NCBI GenBank assembly: GCA_008692225.1
Contig: VICG01000011.1
Coordinates: 1,593,501 to 1,657,500 of the forward strand
Direction: 5' to 3'
Source of the DNA: Monilinia fructicola
Lineage: Eukaryota; Ascomycota; Leotiomycetes; Helotiales; Sclerotiniaceae
Length of the DNA: 64,000 nucleotides
A program made the translations under genes and the position numbers. How positions within the stretch are numbered: the stretch's first letter is position 1; every line of letters begins with the position of its first letter. A model generated the notes under the pieces. It was not told where the DNA came from. It ran no database searches and saw only the letters and a list, made by a program, of their open reading frames with translations. Positions 1 through 12,000 of the stretch are shown one piece after another.

Positions 1-2016
1 TAATATCTTTGAACCCCATAAACCAGCTAGCAGCAAAACACCCCACGGCTGCTCCAGCCGTGAGATAGAGCTCTCGATCAATGCTTTTCGCATAGGCCAC
101 AAGTATACCTACAAGATTATCTCCTTCAAACAACGAGCGAAAGCCTGTTGCACCCGCGTTTATGACTACCTGTGGATCAATGGAAGGCGCATATTCGGGA
201 ATAAGAGTTTTGAGACTATTGGTGAAGATGGTGTCTGAGAAGCTGAGGAACAGGGCCACAATGAATGACTGGCTAAACATGAGAATTGCCATGGCATCGG
301 GGATCTGAGTTGAAGCCAGAGTGTTTTGAACTGCAATTATAGGCTAGGATAAGTCAGTAAGCTTCTAGACTATTTCATTACGGAATGCAGGTGTCTTACA
401 ATTTGTAATGCGAGCCCGCGACCAGCTCCTGAAATGATCTGGTATCCAATCCATTTTCCAGTCGATGTTTCAGGCAACAAGGTAGCTAAGAGGCCATTTC
501 CGATTGCTACTAGAGCGGAACCAATGAGAGCGAATGGCAAATAATAACCTAGTTTACCAACTGAAAAACTCAGCAATGAAAGACTATTAGAAGATTTAAA
601 GGTTTACCTACGTAGTATCCCAGAGGTTATAGCAAATAGAACGTGACTCAAGACAATCGGGAGGAAGTATACGCCGCTCATCGTAGGGGATGCGCCTTTA
701 ACCCCTTGGAAATAAATGGGCAAGTAGTATGCTACACAGACAAGCTGAGCCATGAATAGCCCATACGCCAGACAGCTTGACCAGACAATCTTCTGCTTCA
801 CCATAGAGAATGCAATCATTGCCTCATCACCTTTATGGTACTCCCAGCCTAGAAATACAAGAAATGTACCACCACTACCGCAAAAGAGTCCGATTATTGT
901 GGCACTGTTCCAACGGAATGTTGTACCACCATAGTCAAGTGCGAGTAACAGTTGTAGAGCAGCTCCAGCAAAAAAGACAAAACCCCAAAGGTCGAGCTTT
1001 GGTGGGAGTGTGCGCAGGGCTGTTCTGAATGGGGGCTTGGGTAGTGGATCAGGAACATGGGAAAAGATCAGGAGGACCGCGAGGAGACCGCCGATGGGAA
1101 GGTTGATGTAAAAACCTGATTTAGAGAGGAAATTAGAATCGCGAATAATGTAAAGAAAATAGTGAGGTTGAACTAACACCATCTCCAATTTACATATTGC
1201 GTTAGTGCTCCTCCGATCAATGGTCCTGCTACCAATCCAAGTTGTGAAACTAGAGCATTCGTCAACATATAATTCGTGGTACTGATTAGACTTAGACATA
1301 CCGCCACTAACGAACCCAATGAGCGCCGGTCTTTTGTGCATTGGGACGCATCCAGCAATAATCGTAAAAGCACCATTCAAAATACCAGAAGTTCCCAAAC
1401 CAGCAACTGCTCTTCCAATAATGAACATTTTTGATGAAGTTGCCACGGCACAAATAAGTGAGCCCACTTCGAAGAGGGCGAAAAATGCCAGGAAAGTCCA
1501 CTAGATACCATGGAGTTAAATACCCCAAAATATTGAAAATGAACATGTGCATCCAGAATTTCTCACCTTAGGATCAAAATTGGAGTAAAACTTTCCTGTC
1601 AGCGGCTGAAGCACGGCACTGAATTGACAACATATTAACCAGGTAGATTGTGAAAATATTTCAAACTCACGTACCTCGCAAGTTCATATGCCGCACCATA
1701 CCACCCGACATCCTGTAATGAATGGAAATGACTTGTGATAACTGGAGTGGCCTCAATTAACTTGTTAGCACCAGATAATGAAGTACTCTAACATGTGAAC
1801 ACATACCGTTACTATGATAGATATATCAAGTAGCATGAGGAAACTTCCGATGGTCACAGCGATCACAATAGGGAGTAATTTCAACCCAGAAACCCATTGT
1901 GGCTCTTGGTCAGGTACATGAGCGCCTGCTGCTGGCTCAAGAACTGGAATGGATTTCGTTTTTGAATCTTCAGACAGAGACAGAGGAACAGACAGGTTCC
2001 GTGTTCTCTCTTCCAT
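1..2016 (-). CDS. MFS multidrug/metabolite efflux transporter, DHA2-like (C-terminus cut by window edge)
   Basis: Plasma-membrane proton antiporter of the 14-helix DHA2 type, a likely exporter of the neighbouring cluster's product. My exon model on the minus strand is 2016-1807, 1712-1675, 1618-1567, 1500-1302, 1249-1178, 1115-612, 560-400 and 343 to beyond base 1; all junctions are GT-AG and phases agree, giving at least 526 residues. Seen: a polar N-terminal tail, then family signatures [42 protein letters not shown] and WRWCFYINLP, followed by repeated hydrophobic segments. The last few residues lie outside the window. It is transcribed away from the rest of the cluster with a CGGCCG palindrome about 165 bp upstream of the start. 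The family is sure; the substrate is inferred from location only. Confidence 0.93.
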
Positions 2017-2179
2017 TTCTTGGTTGGAATTTTTCTGCTCGCTAGTCGTAGTAGCTATAATTGCGTGAGAGTAACTATTGGAATCGCTCGATTCGATAAC
2101 AATTCATTCAAATAACAAGAGCCATTCAAGTGGCATAATTTGTAAGCAGAAAGAATGAAGTTAGGAAGGCCTGAAACAT

Positions 2180-2191
2180 TTTCGGCCGAAA
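2180..2191. promoter_or_regulatory. Palindromic CGGCCG site upstream of the MFS gene
   Basis: A perfect 12-bp palindrome TTTCGGCCGAAA lies about 165 bp before the transporter start codon. The same TCGGCCGA core occurs twice between the methyltransferase and reductase genes, and CGGCCG occurs in the PKS and P450 upstream regions. Zn2Cys6 proteins bind paired CGG/CCG triplets, so this is a plausible site for the cluster regulator. Inference from recurrence only. Confidence 0.5.
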
Positions 2192-2308
2192 TTCTGATGA
2201 ACCAACCACGCCATCATCGGCTTTGTCAAAAAACAAACATTGGACCCTCCTTAATATAGCGAAGTTCTTGTGTATGATCCAATAAAGTATCAAACAAAGC
2301 TTTCTGTG

Positions 2309-2823
2309 TTACACAGTATGCAAGGTTTCGTTGAGCTGAATAGCTGTGCTTTTGCTACCGTGTATCCCATATATAGGTCTTGTTGGATTGGAAATCAAGG
2401 CATGAAAAAACCAGATTTTATGTCCCGTAAACTCAAGAAACACTATAATGTTTCTGTGTATCGAAAAAGATTGATCCCAACTTTCAGGTCCTTCAGGATA
2501 GTACAGTACATTAATGAGCGTGAGTCCTGGCGTTAAAGAAGACCATCTTACAGTATCTTGTCGGTCGTCATCTCTGCTTAACCCAGAGTAGTACAAATTA
2601 AGAATAATGATTGACTTAATGTGATCACATACCAAACGGAACCGGCATTCCAACAGGTTCTTCCACCAAGTCGATGCACTGCAAATGGGCTATTAATGAA
2701 TGTATCGGCCAGTTTAATCCTTGAAATGAACAGAGCTATTGAAGAATTAGTTGATTTTCCAAGATGATTGCTAAGATGAAACGTATGACTCCATAACCAC
2801 CGATTGGGCGGGATACCAAGCAT
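2309..2823 (-). CDS. Unidentified small protein, possible two-exon gene
   Basis: I do not recognise this gene. Two overlapping minus-strand open frames (2823-2578 and 2653-2309) can be joined across a 53-nt candidate intron with donor GTATGT at 2632 and an acceptor near 2580, giving about 150 residues with no signal peptide or known motif that I can name. The better-looking acceptor CAG would create an in-frame stop; only the weaker AAG keeps the frame open. It may therefore be a real small gene, a pseudogene, or chance. It sits between the transporter and methyltransferase of the cluster in the same orientation, which is the main reason to list it. Confidence 0.3.
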
Positions 2824-3095
2824 TTAGTAGCTGTACGCAAACTTCTGACATCAACTGCACCTTTCAATGAGAAGTTTATTGATTGTATTGTTTTTCAATC
2901 AGATACATGTTTTATTGCGCCGTCAAGTGTTCAGGCATACCTAAGAAGTTTGGAGATCTCTTTTACTTGGCTCTGTGGTTATGCATGCCTAGCCGAAATT
3001 AGATACATCTATTCTGAGCGCCTTCCTAACCATATCCAAATGATCATTGAGGCAACAGGAAACTTCAATTTGCGACTAATTTACGTGCAAACCCT

Positions 3096-3950
3096 TCAAA
3101 GAGGCTTTTGTGCAACGCATACAATTCTTGGGACGCAAAATGCAGCTCCAGCTACTGATTCTTCGTACCCTTCCTCTATAAGTCGAAAATATTTGGAAGC
3201 GGCCTCGTGGTTTCCAAGCTTCACCAAGCTCGAAGCGAACTCCTCCATTGTGAGAAGGTGCTGCTCGTTGAATGCTCTAGTCAACTCGGGAGTATCTCCA
3301 AAATGCTCCATTTTGGCGTTCTGGAATCCTTCCTCAATGAGGAATTGAGGCAGTTGGATCGTCCAATCGTGCCTTCCATGTGCCCATGACAGCTCTTTCA
3401 TTTGTTGCAAAGCTGGAGCCTCCAAATTGGGATCTACCTTCTTGACGCTCATGTTCACGAAGTCAAGTTCGTCCCACTGTAGATATCCGCCAGGTTTGAG
3501 CAGTTTGAGAAGATTCCGAATGAGGGGTCGAGGATTCTTTTGTTCAATAACAAGAACAAGCAATCTGGTGTGCACATAATCGTATTTACCAATAAGTTCG
3601 TCTGGAATATTCCCCAGAATGTTTAGATATTTCACGTCAACATTTGGAGGTAGCCAGGCTGGGTGAGGAGACTGGCGAAGTACAATGTCGAAGCCATCTA
3701 ACTGTGCCTCTGGAAATTGTCGAGAGACATCGATAAGCCAAATCCCAGTGCCTGATGCCACATCAGCGATAACACTTTCTTTAGAGAGCGAAGGTAGAAT
3801 CGAAGGATCGATATTGAATCCCAGTGCATCTCTCCAAAGATAGAATTGGAGGTTCAGACGACAGGCTGCAGCATGACTGCGGTCGCGATCCAAGATATAT
3901 CCTTGTCCGTCGACCAGATTCCAGTCAGTCTTTTGAACTCCCTCTGGCAT
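3096..3950 (-). CDS. SAM-dependent class I methyltransferase (UbiE/UMTA-like)
   Basis: Intronless 284-residue enzyme expected to transfer methyl from S-adenosylmethionine to an O or N of the pathway product, probably in the cytosol. The SAM-binding motif I is visible as VASGTGI at residues 64-70, followed by an acidic motif (LDGFDI), the NILGNIP segment and the post-motif LLKLLKPGGYLQWDELD typical of the Methyltransf_25 / UMTA group found in many fungal secondary-metabolite clusters. Length is normal for the group. It faces the reductase gene across a 599-bp shared upstream region that has two copies of the TCGGCCGA motif, supporting co-regulation. The acceptor atom is unknown. C-methylation of the chain is already covered by the PKS methyltransferase domain, so a tailoring role is more likely. 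Confidence 0.9.
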   Translation of the reverse strand: MPEGVQKTDWNLVDGQGYILDRDRSHAAACRLNLQFYLWRDALGFNIDPSILPSLSKESVIADVASGTGIWLIDVSRQFPEAQLDGFDIVLRQSPHPAWLPPNVDVKYLNILGNIPDELIGKYDYVHTRLLVLVIEQKNPRPLIRNLLKLLKPGGYLQWDELDFVNMSVKKVDPNLEAPALQQMKELSWAHGRHDWTIQLPQFLIEEGFQNAKMEHFGDTPELTRAFNEQHLLTMEEFASSLVKLGNHEAASKYFRLIEEGYEESVAGAAFCVPRIVCVAQKPL

Positions 3951-4549
3951 GATAACAGGAACTATCTATAAAAAGTTGGTGCATTAGCTAAACACTAACT
4001 GGAAAGCTGAAAGTAACGGGCAAATTAACCAGGAACAACTATTCCTGCCCTTTGCACTTTGGTTCCATTTAACCCAGAGGTATGAATCCCATATACGCAT
4101 ATACATAGTCAAACCGGCCCGGGCGAATATTCCACCCGATAAATATATGTCTATATCTCAGAAGTTGGTATCGGGCATCAGTCCCTCGCCACTTGTTTAT
4201 ATTATATTTGTACTAGCGTCGGCCGAAACTCTGCGTCGGCCGAAACTTAAGCGACCACCACATTATATTGGGTTACATGTAGCTGCTAAAGCTTCATGGC
4301 AACATCATTTTTCCAAACATGAACGGCGCATAAACGGTGCGTAACAAACATGAGGAACAGTGAATTGATTGTAAATCAAGTTGCGCCGTTAGCAGGGGTC
4401 GACTATCCTGATTGATAATCAATCACGATTCTACCTCCTCGTCATTGACACTATTTACCCATCCCATCGCACTGCTTCTTCCTCATACTTTTCATCAACC
4501 CCATACCCTTTCCAAACAATCATATACAATATCGCAAAATCTCATCAGA
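3951..4549. promoter_or_regulatory. Shared divergent promoter of methyltransferase and reductase genes
   Basis: Head-to-head genes start at 3950 (-) and 4550 (+). The segment holds a direct repeat GCGTCGGCCGAAACT at 4216-4230 and 4233-4247, two sites 17 bp apart (about 1.6 helical turns). The motif core matches the palindrome before the transporter gene. A pyrimidine-rich leader (4430-4520) precedes the reductase start, as is common before fungal start codons. The operator role is inferred. Confidence 0.55.
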
Positions 4550-5463
4550 ATGTCTTCCTATCTTGTTACAGGCGCCAACCGAGGTCTTGGACTCGAGCTC
4601 ACTCGCCAACTTGCCTCTCTCCCTGCCTCCAAAGTCAGCAAGATTTTTGCAACGGCACGAGGAGATGCCTCTAAGCTAAAAGAGATCGCTGAAGTATCAT
4701 CTGGCCGAGTTGTTATTGTGAAGCTTGATGTCACTAAAGATGCAACTATTAGGCAAGCCGCGGCTGAAGTGGAGGCCAAACTGGAGGGCAAAGGATTAGA
4801 CGTCTTGATCAACAATGCTGGTATCTGTCAATATTCATTCGGAGGAACAGCCGCAATGTAAGCATTCGTTCATACTAAGATGATTCCGGATAACTAAACT
4901 GCCCTAGGGACAACCTTGAGGAGAGTTTCGCCACCAATGTCTTGGGAGTTCACTACGTGACTAGAGCATTCATCCCACTTCTTCAGAAAGGCACCTTGAA
5001 GAAGATAGCGAACATGTAGGCACTCGTAAACTCCAAGCGTATTCCAAATTCTAACAAGATCAAGCTCCACCACTTTGGCATCCATCACCTTAGCCAACTA
5101 CGCCGTAGCGCTCCCAGCTCCGGCCTACAAGATCTCCAAAGCGGCCATGAATGCGTTGACGGTTCAGTATGCCCTCGAATACGAGAAAGAAGGCTTCACA
5201 ATTTTCTCACTTAGCCCAGGAGTATGTAGTCAGCCGTTTCCAATCTCATAAAGCAGAGTTCTAACAAAAATTTATAGTGGCTCAGAACGGATCTAGGTGG
5301 TGAGCAAGGGGAATTGACAGTCGAGGAAGGTGCTGCAGCTTCATTGAAACTTATCGCGGAAGCTGGAAAGGAACAGAATGGACAGTTCACAAAGATTTAT
5401 ATTGATGAGTGGGAAACAAAGGGATATATCCACAAGTACGATGGAGTTTCTAGTCCATGGTAG
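4550..5463 (+). CDS. Short-chain dehydrogenase/reductase (C-factor-like SDR)
   Basis: NAD(P)-dependent oxidoreductase of 252 residues. Exons 4550-4857, 4908-5015, 5065-5221 and 5278-5463; all phases agree. I chose the ATG at 4550 because the TGANRGLG nucleotide-binding motif begins only six residues later; an upstream in-frame ATG would add 46 residues unlike the family. Also seen: NNAG, a NIS segment carrying the catalytic Ser region, and the catalytic YKISK (YxxxK) followed by LSPGWLRTDLGG. It resembles the small SDRs of the C-factor group. The likely role is ketone or aldehyde reduction on the polyketide product. It converges on the PKS 3' end. The second intron has an AAG acceptor, slightly unusual, but the spliced protein matches the family continuously. 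Confidence 0.92.
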
Positions 5464-6014
5464 AGAGGAGCCTGCCCGGATTATATCCATATATCCCTTC
5501 TCGTTGGATTTGGGTATGTTAACACCGTCAGGTAAAAGCGTGCTCAGATTGCAATTGAGAGTAATGACTTGTGGAGATTTTCAATGACTAAATTAAGCTT
5601 GATGAGAAATAAGAAATGAAAGCATTTAGGTTACTAGTAAACATAATGTAGAATGATCACGTGAACTATCATGTGATTATCATCGATAGAACTAAAGCAA
5701 GCGCTGCATGTTTTTCGTGTTACGTCGACGTCGTATCTTATATTAGTACCTGTTATTTGAACCTCTTTATAAGTGCCTCTTTGAACTCCTAAGATTTTCG
5801 TACGATAGCTGAATTGAATAGGGACTTGGTGCTCGGTTGCTTCATATATTCATTTCACTAATTACTTGGTTTTCAGATTTACATATTCCCCCTGCCTACG
5901 CCTTCTCACAGTGCACCTGAGCACTGTATTCATAAAATTGAGAATCAAATTACTTCACTAACTTTCCTATCTATCAAGTCTAACATCCTATCCTTACGCC
6001 CCCGACCCATCTTG
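5464..6014. other. Convergent intergenic region between reductase and PKS
   Basis: About 550 bp between two 3' ends. It is AT-rich (for example around 5620-5760) and should hold both polyadenylation regions. I see no gene, repeat or strong hairpin. A 69-codon open frame at 5378-5587 overlaps the reductase 3' end out of frame and is a shadow. Confidence 0.6.
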
Positions 6015-9000
6015 TCATGCTCCTTCGATGATAGCTCGTACGGTCTTGATTGCTCGATTGAGACAATCTTCAAACTTGGCTACGTCTTCCTCCGCACCTT
6101 GTACCAATATCAATGGATCTGGATGATGGACTTCATAATGAACGAATACACTGTTTGGGCTAGGCATGAAGAATCCGCCTTCTTGCATACGAAGATAGCC
6201 TCCTGACCCGAGATTGTCGGTCTTTGCCCTTTTCGGGGTTGCATGTCGGTCACAGTGTCGCCACGCGGAAGAACTGAATAACGGTGGCAGCTCTTTTCCT
6301 TCTGCTAGCGCAACTCCTAGGAGAGAGTAAAGAGGCTCTACGTACCCGTGACCGTCTGCAATCTGCCGGAGTGCCTGAGCATGGCCAATTGCGATTTGTC
6401 CCACCTTGCTTGACAATTCTGCGACATTCCCCTTCCCACTTTCCATGAATCTAATAGCGGCCTCGATCCATAGCGTTATGTCTGGCGTTAAGGTTTGCAT
6501 CCAGTCAATACGACCCTTTGCGAATTTGGATATTGTCACGGTCTCCCAAACTGGTTCGAAGAAGCCGTAGAACAAACGTGTTGCGAGCTGGATGGAAAGT
6601 AGGACAGTTCCCTTGGAACGCAAGCGTTTGCTTCCAAGAAAAGATCTATTCAGTGCAGGATAGTGGTGGCGGGTGGCTCCAATGCGCTTATAGTGAGCTA
6701 GGTTGTGAGCAGTCTGTTCTTCGATGCACTTGGCAATGTTGGGTGGGATATCGAAGGCCATTTCTCGTGCAGTCGAGGTTCCGATAGATTGACCTTCCAG
6801 CAATTTTGAGACTGAGTATCCGAGAATCTCATCCGTGATATATTCGTTCAGTTGCTTTACGCTCATTCCGTCGAGCTTCGTATTTTCGCAAAGAATACCA
6901 GAGACACCATTGCTTGCAACAGTAAACTGGACTGTCTTGTCTAACCAGCGATTGGTGAGGTGGCAATCATTGAGAAGGATGGCGGTACACCGGTCAGATG
7001 AGGTGACTGGAGCTGTTTCATCGAGACAAACCACAAATGCAGCAGACTCGATGGCCTCAATTGTAGTGTCGTTGGAGCCATCCTCTCTCAATTCAGAGTA
7101 CAATTCAGCCCAATCATCTCGCCCTTTAGTGGTTAAAACAGAAACTGGTTGTACTCGCTCTTTAGAGGATTCGATGAGATTGGTGAACAATGCTGTAAGC
7201 TGCGGTACGCCATCTTGCTCCGCTACGGTCAGTTGGTACAAATGACCTCTCCGCATTACAACGATGTTGTTGCTGGTGGAATACTTTCGCACAAGATCTG
7301 CTGCGCACTTTCGTGGCTCCTGGCTTGCATGGAATATCCATTGCGCTGTTTCCATACAAAGAGGCGTATCATTCAAAGAATTTTGCTCAAGAACTCTAGT
7401 TTCCAGCCGTCTCTTGAAGCTCAGCGCTGCAATAGTAATTATCGCTGCTCGCTCAGCCTGACTGTGCTCTGGAACATCGTCTGTTAAATGCCCTAGATAG
7501 AAGAGAGCGTGGTCTTGGAGAGGTTCACGGCGCTCGAGATGTATGTTGTTCTCGTAGAACTCAAGTCTCAACTCTTGACCGGATGGGTTTACTTGAAGAG
7601 CTTGTTGCAGCTCCAAGCCTGATTCTTGGAAGTCTTCAACGACTTGCCTGGTCTCTCGTGCTTCTTCAGGCGAGCAGAGAGCTTTACGAGACTCAATGAA
7701 CATGCGCAGTGTTTCAGAGAGATCTGGAACTGGGAGTGGTTGCAAGATGGCCTTTTGAAACCTCTCTGGCGGTCCTTGAAATCGTGATCTTGAAGTTGGC
7801 ATGGTAGATGCTAACATTTCCTCACTACTACTCGTCTCTGTTTCGTCATCATTCGCAAGTTTTGAGCGCGAGGCTACCTTCCTAGCTAAAGACAGCAAGT
7901 CTTGGCTGTCAAGAACCTCTGACGATTGAATAGGCGCCTCAAACTCTCTCATGATCCAGTTCCGAAGTTCGATCGCGATCAAAGAATCTAGGCCAAATTC
8001 CATAATAGATGAGCCCAGATTGATTTCTGAAGCATCGATAGCGATCAGATTTGCGAGCTGCTCCCTTATAGCGTTAGAAACGAAAAGCAAAATCTCATCT
8101 TGGTCCTTTGTCTCCATGGTGATGTCTCTAAAGCTTTTCCTCTTCACGGCAGCTTCGCTCTTCACATTGGGCCGAGGTACATGGGTAAACATTGGTGTAT
8201 GTGCGGCACCGTTGGCCGCGGTCGTCTTCCAAACAGATTCTGGAGTGAAACCAATCACTGCTTGATGACATTGTGCTTCTCTAGCATCAGTGCTCATCGA
8301 GTACTCAAAGAATGAAAGCAGCTCTGTGGGCCTAATAGGGGTCAATCCTTGACGTCGAAGCGACTGCACGCGCGCATCATTATTAATGTAGGCATCTGCG
8401 CCTTCAATCGATCCGATATTGAGTGACATGTAATGACAGCCCGATGTCTTGTCAAATTGAGATAATGCATCCTGCACAGCGTTTCCTGCGTTATAGTTTG
8501 CCTGTCCACTGGTTCCAATGATACCTACAGCTGATGAGAGCGATATGAAGAATGTCAAGTTTTCTGGCGCATATGTTTTCTGCAGATTCAATGTGCCCTT
8601 AACCTTGGCTTCAAGCACGCTATTAAATATCTCCACGGTCATTGTATCGAGCGTAGAGTCCTGGAGTACAACTGTTGACTGGACGACACCTTTGATGGTG
8701 GGCAGACCTTTGGCTTTAATCTCAGACAGTGTGTTTTTGACGCTAGCCTCGTCGGCGATGTCACATCTCATACTGTAGAGTCGACAATTCGCCCCCAACC
8801 CTTGAAGTTCCTTTTCAAAAATTTCGTGTTCGACAGGGCTTGATCCACTTCTTGAAAGTGTCACCAAATGCTTTGCCCCGGCTTTCGCCATCAGCCGAAG
8901 GAATCTTTTTCCCAGATCGCCCAGTCCACCAGCAACAACATAGGTTGCATCGTTCTCTAGAGTCAGTACCGTGCGGTTTGATCTCGTAACCCCCACCGTG

Positions 9001-12000
9001 GAGTTATTTCTGACGTCGAGAACATATTTACTTTTGTCGTCCTGTCGAGCCAACTTGAACACTCCATCGAAGGCATTCATTGATACAGCAATAACCTTTT
9101 GTAAATCTAAAGACATGCCCTGATCTATCATTTCCATTACTTGCTGAAGTAATCTTGCAGACTTTTGAGGCTTGGTTTCAGTGAGAACATCGAGATTGAA
9201 GGTCGAGATAGTTGCATTCGGAGGATGTTCCGATAAGTTCCTCTCATGATGTTTTAGCTCACTGCCATTGTTTCGGATATGACAAATAGTCCCGAAAGGT
9301 TTTAGAGCTTCTATTATGTCATTGGACACGTAAGAGCTCGAACATACAAGTACAGAATCGAGTCCTTTTGTACCAAAAAGCTTGTGTATTTGACGCTTAC
9401 AGATGTAGCCTTCACGTGGAACAAGATGGCTTGGTGGGATTTTGAGAAAGTCTGTCAGGATCACTGCATCATCCATTTTTGATACAGCAGCAATCACCTC
9501 AGCACCAATATGTCTGGCCATTATTAGGGCAGCCCGGCCGATTTGACTGGTGGCACCATCGATCAAGACCTTTTGTCCACGCTGTATATCTGCAATGTCA
9601 AAAATCGCGTTATGGGCGGTCATAAAGGAAACTGGCAATGCTGCTGCAGTTATAAAAGATATTCGGTCTGGTAAGAGCTGAACCTGCCTTTTATGAACCC
9701 TTAGTCGGTTTGCGTAAGACGGCGTGGCGAAAGCGACCACTCTATTGCCAACTTGAAGGTTCGATACTCCAGATCCTATCGCAGTGACAATACCAGCATA
9801 CTCATTAATACTATTGCTATATTGTGGTGATTCAGAAGGAATTCCAAATGCCCTCGCCTCTATTTCGACCGAGTCTTCTTCCAAAATCATACAATGCGAT
9901 TTTTCTTCAACGAAAACAAGATCCCTAAGGATACCCTTCTTTTGCTCAATCAATCTCAGCGGTACTCGAGAGTCTGTGAAAGATTTAACCTCAACGGTTA
10001 TGTCGCTCTTACCAGAGATTTGACGATTTAGGGTGCTACTGGGGATGACTCTTGGAATTAACACACCAGAGCTATTGATGATGTACTCTCGCTCTTGAGG
10101 GACGTCGGTCTGAATGAAGGCGCGGGAAATCTGCATCAGGATTTCGAGGAGTCTGGATTGCGATTTCTGATTGAGATTCTGTTGCACATCGATCGTAACC
10201 ATTTGGAGATCCTCATTCTCTGCGTGTGCTGTCCGAGACATTCCAGTAATGAGGTGCTTCTTGGGGTAAATTAAGTCTCTTCCATTATCTAGCACGCTTA
10301 TCCAAATCACTCTAGAGGGTCCTCTGAGAAGCTCGCATACATCTTGAAATCTCTCCGGTCTTGGGTCTGTGAGGATAGGTTTAGAACCATCGTCAATCAC
10401 AATATTGATGGCACTATCATGTAGTAATTTGCTACCCCATGACCTTGTGGCTGCCTGCATTCCTTTACCTCTGAAAGCTTCTAAAATTCCAGTTGTTAGC
10501 TTTGCCAAACCAGTGGGCAATCCAGGTTCAGTAACTAGTCTGACCTCGGGGCTGGCCACGATATTGACAGCATCAGTAGCTCTAGCCACCATCAAGCTAG
10601 AAATTGGGCTTATATCATCATCCTGGGCTGTAAGCTGCATCCTCAAGGAAGCTTGAGACAATTTAGCTGCCCAGTCATCCACGGAACGGAGAGTTTCACT
10701 GTCATGAATATCTTTCGCATCCCTCCGACTTTCAGATAATGTACTGATAGTAATATTGTGATAACTTTGCGGATTGGTGATCTCGATCAACAACAGGACA
10801 CCATCGGGCTTTAAGAGCTGACGTATTTTCGAGAGAGTAGAGGAGATGTTTGATGTATTGTGGAGAGAATTGCACGCTAGGACGATATCGTAAGAGCCGT
10901 GCTTGAAACCTTGGTCCACAGGTTCTTTTTCAATATCCAACAGTCGAAATTCGACTGCGCTTGAGAAGTTTTGGAGCTTCTCACGCGCATGGTCGAACAA
11001 ATCCGAGGAATTATCAGTGAAATCATAAACGGCAGGACGTTTGCTGGTAGCATCCAGGGCCTCCAAGAATGGTAATGTTGCACTTCCTGTGCCACCACCA
11101 ATCTCGAGGATGGAGAGACCTGATTGTTTGAAGCTCTTGTGCTTCAAGTATTGTGACATAGAGGCGTAGCAACGGGCAAAAGATTCATCAGCAGCTCGAT
11201 AGATCAAGTCATTCTCAAGTATTAATTGATCTGCATTTGTTTTCCCTGTCAAAATATCGACTAGAGCTGGACCTAAAGAAGCAAGGACCTCAGCTTCTGC
11301 TCCGTACTCATTCAAACTCTTCAATACCTCTTTCTCGTGCTCTGATGACTGGTTGACTGGTATAGGAGTGATCAGTTTCTCCATCAATTCATAGAGGTGC
11401 TTGTGGCCATCGATTGCTGGGTTCTGCTTTTGTACTTGAGTGACGCAGCGACGAACGTATATTTCCGCTGCTTCATTCATTCTTTTGATTTTAGTTTCTT
11501 GCGACGCCCATGGCTCCGATACTAGTCGGTGTTCCGCTGTGAGAAAGCTCTCATCTAAGCCCCATTTCACCTCGTAGCAAATGTCGCGTCCATTTTGAGC
11601 AGCTGTGTCTTCTGAAAGGTTAGACGCCAAGCTGCGCAACTCCATCCCTGTTACTGAAATGATGGGATTTGCAGTTGGGATACCTTTTCCTGGGAATACA
11701 AAAAGATCAACTTCTGCAGCTCTAAAGTGACTTGATGTCAAAGCTGTTATCGCAGAGAGCGATTCACCAGGCTTGTTCTCAACCTCAAGACCGAGCGATA
11801 TTTCATCAATCCGGACCGGCATAATTGAGCCTGGACCTAGTTCCTGATTGACCAGCGGTAAGCTGGTGTGTAATAAGATATCCAAGGTTGAGGGATGGAT
11901 GATATGCGGACATATGTGACTAGCTGGCATGATAGACACCACATCAGGAATTATAATGTGAGAAATGGCTCGATCTGCATCCATTGAAAGATCTTCAATG

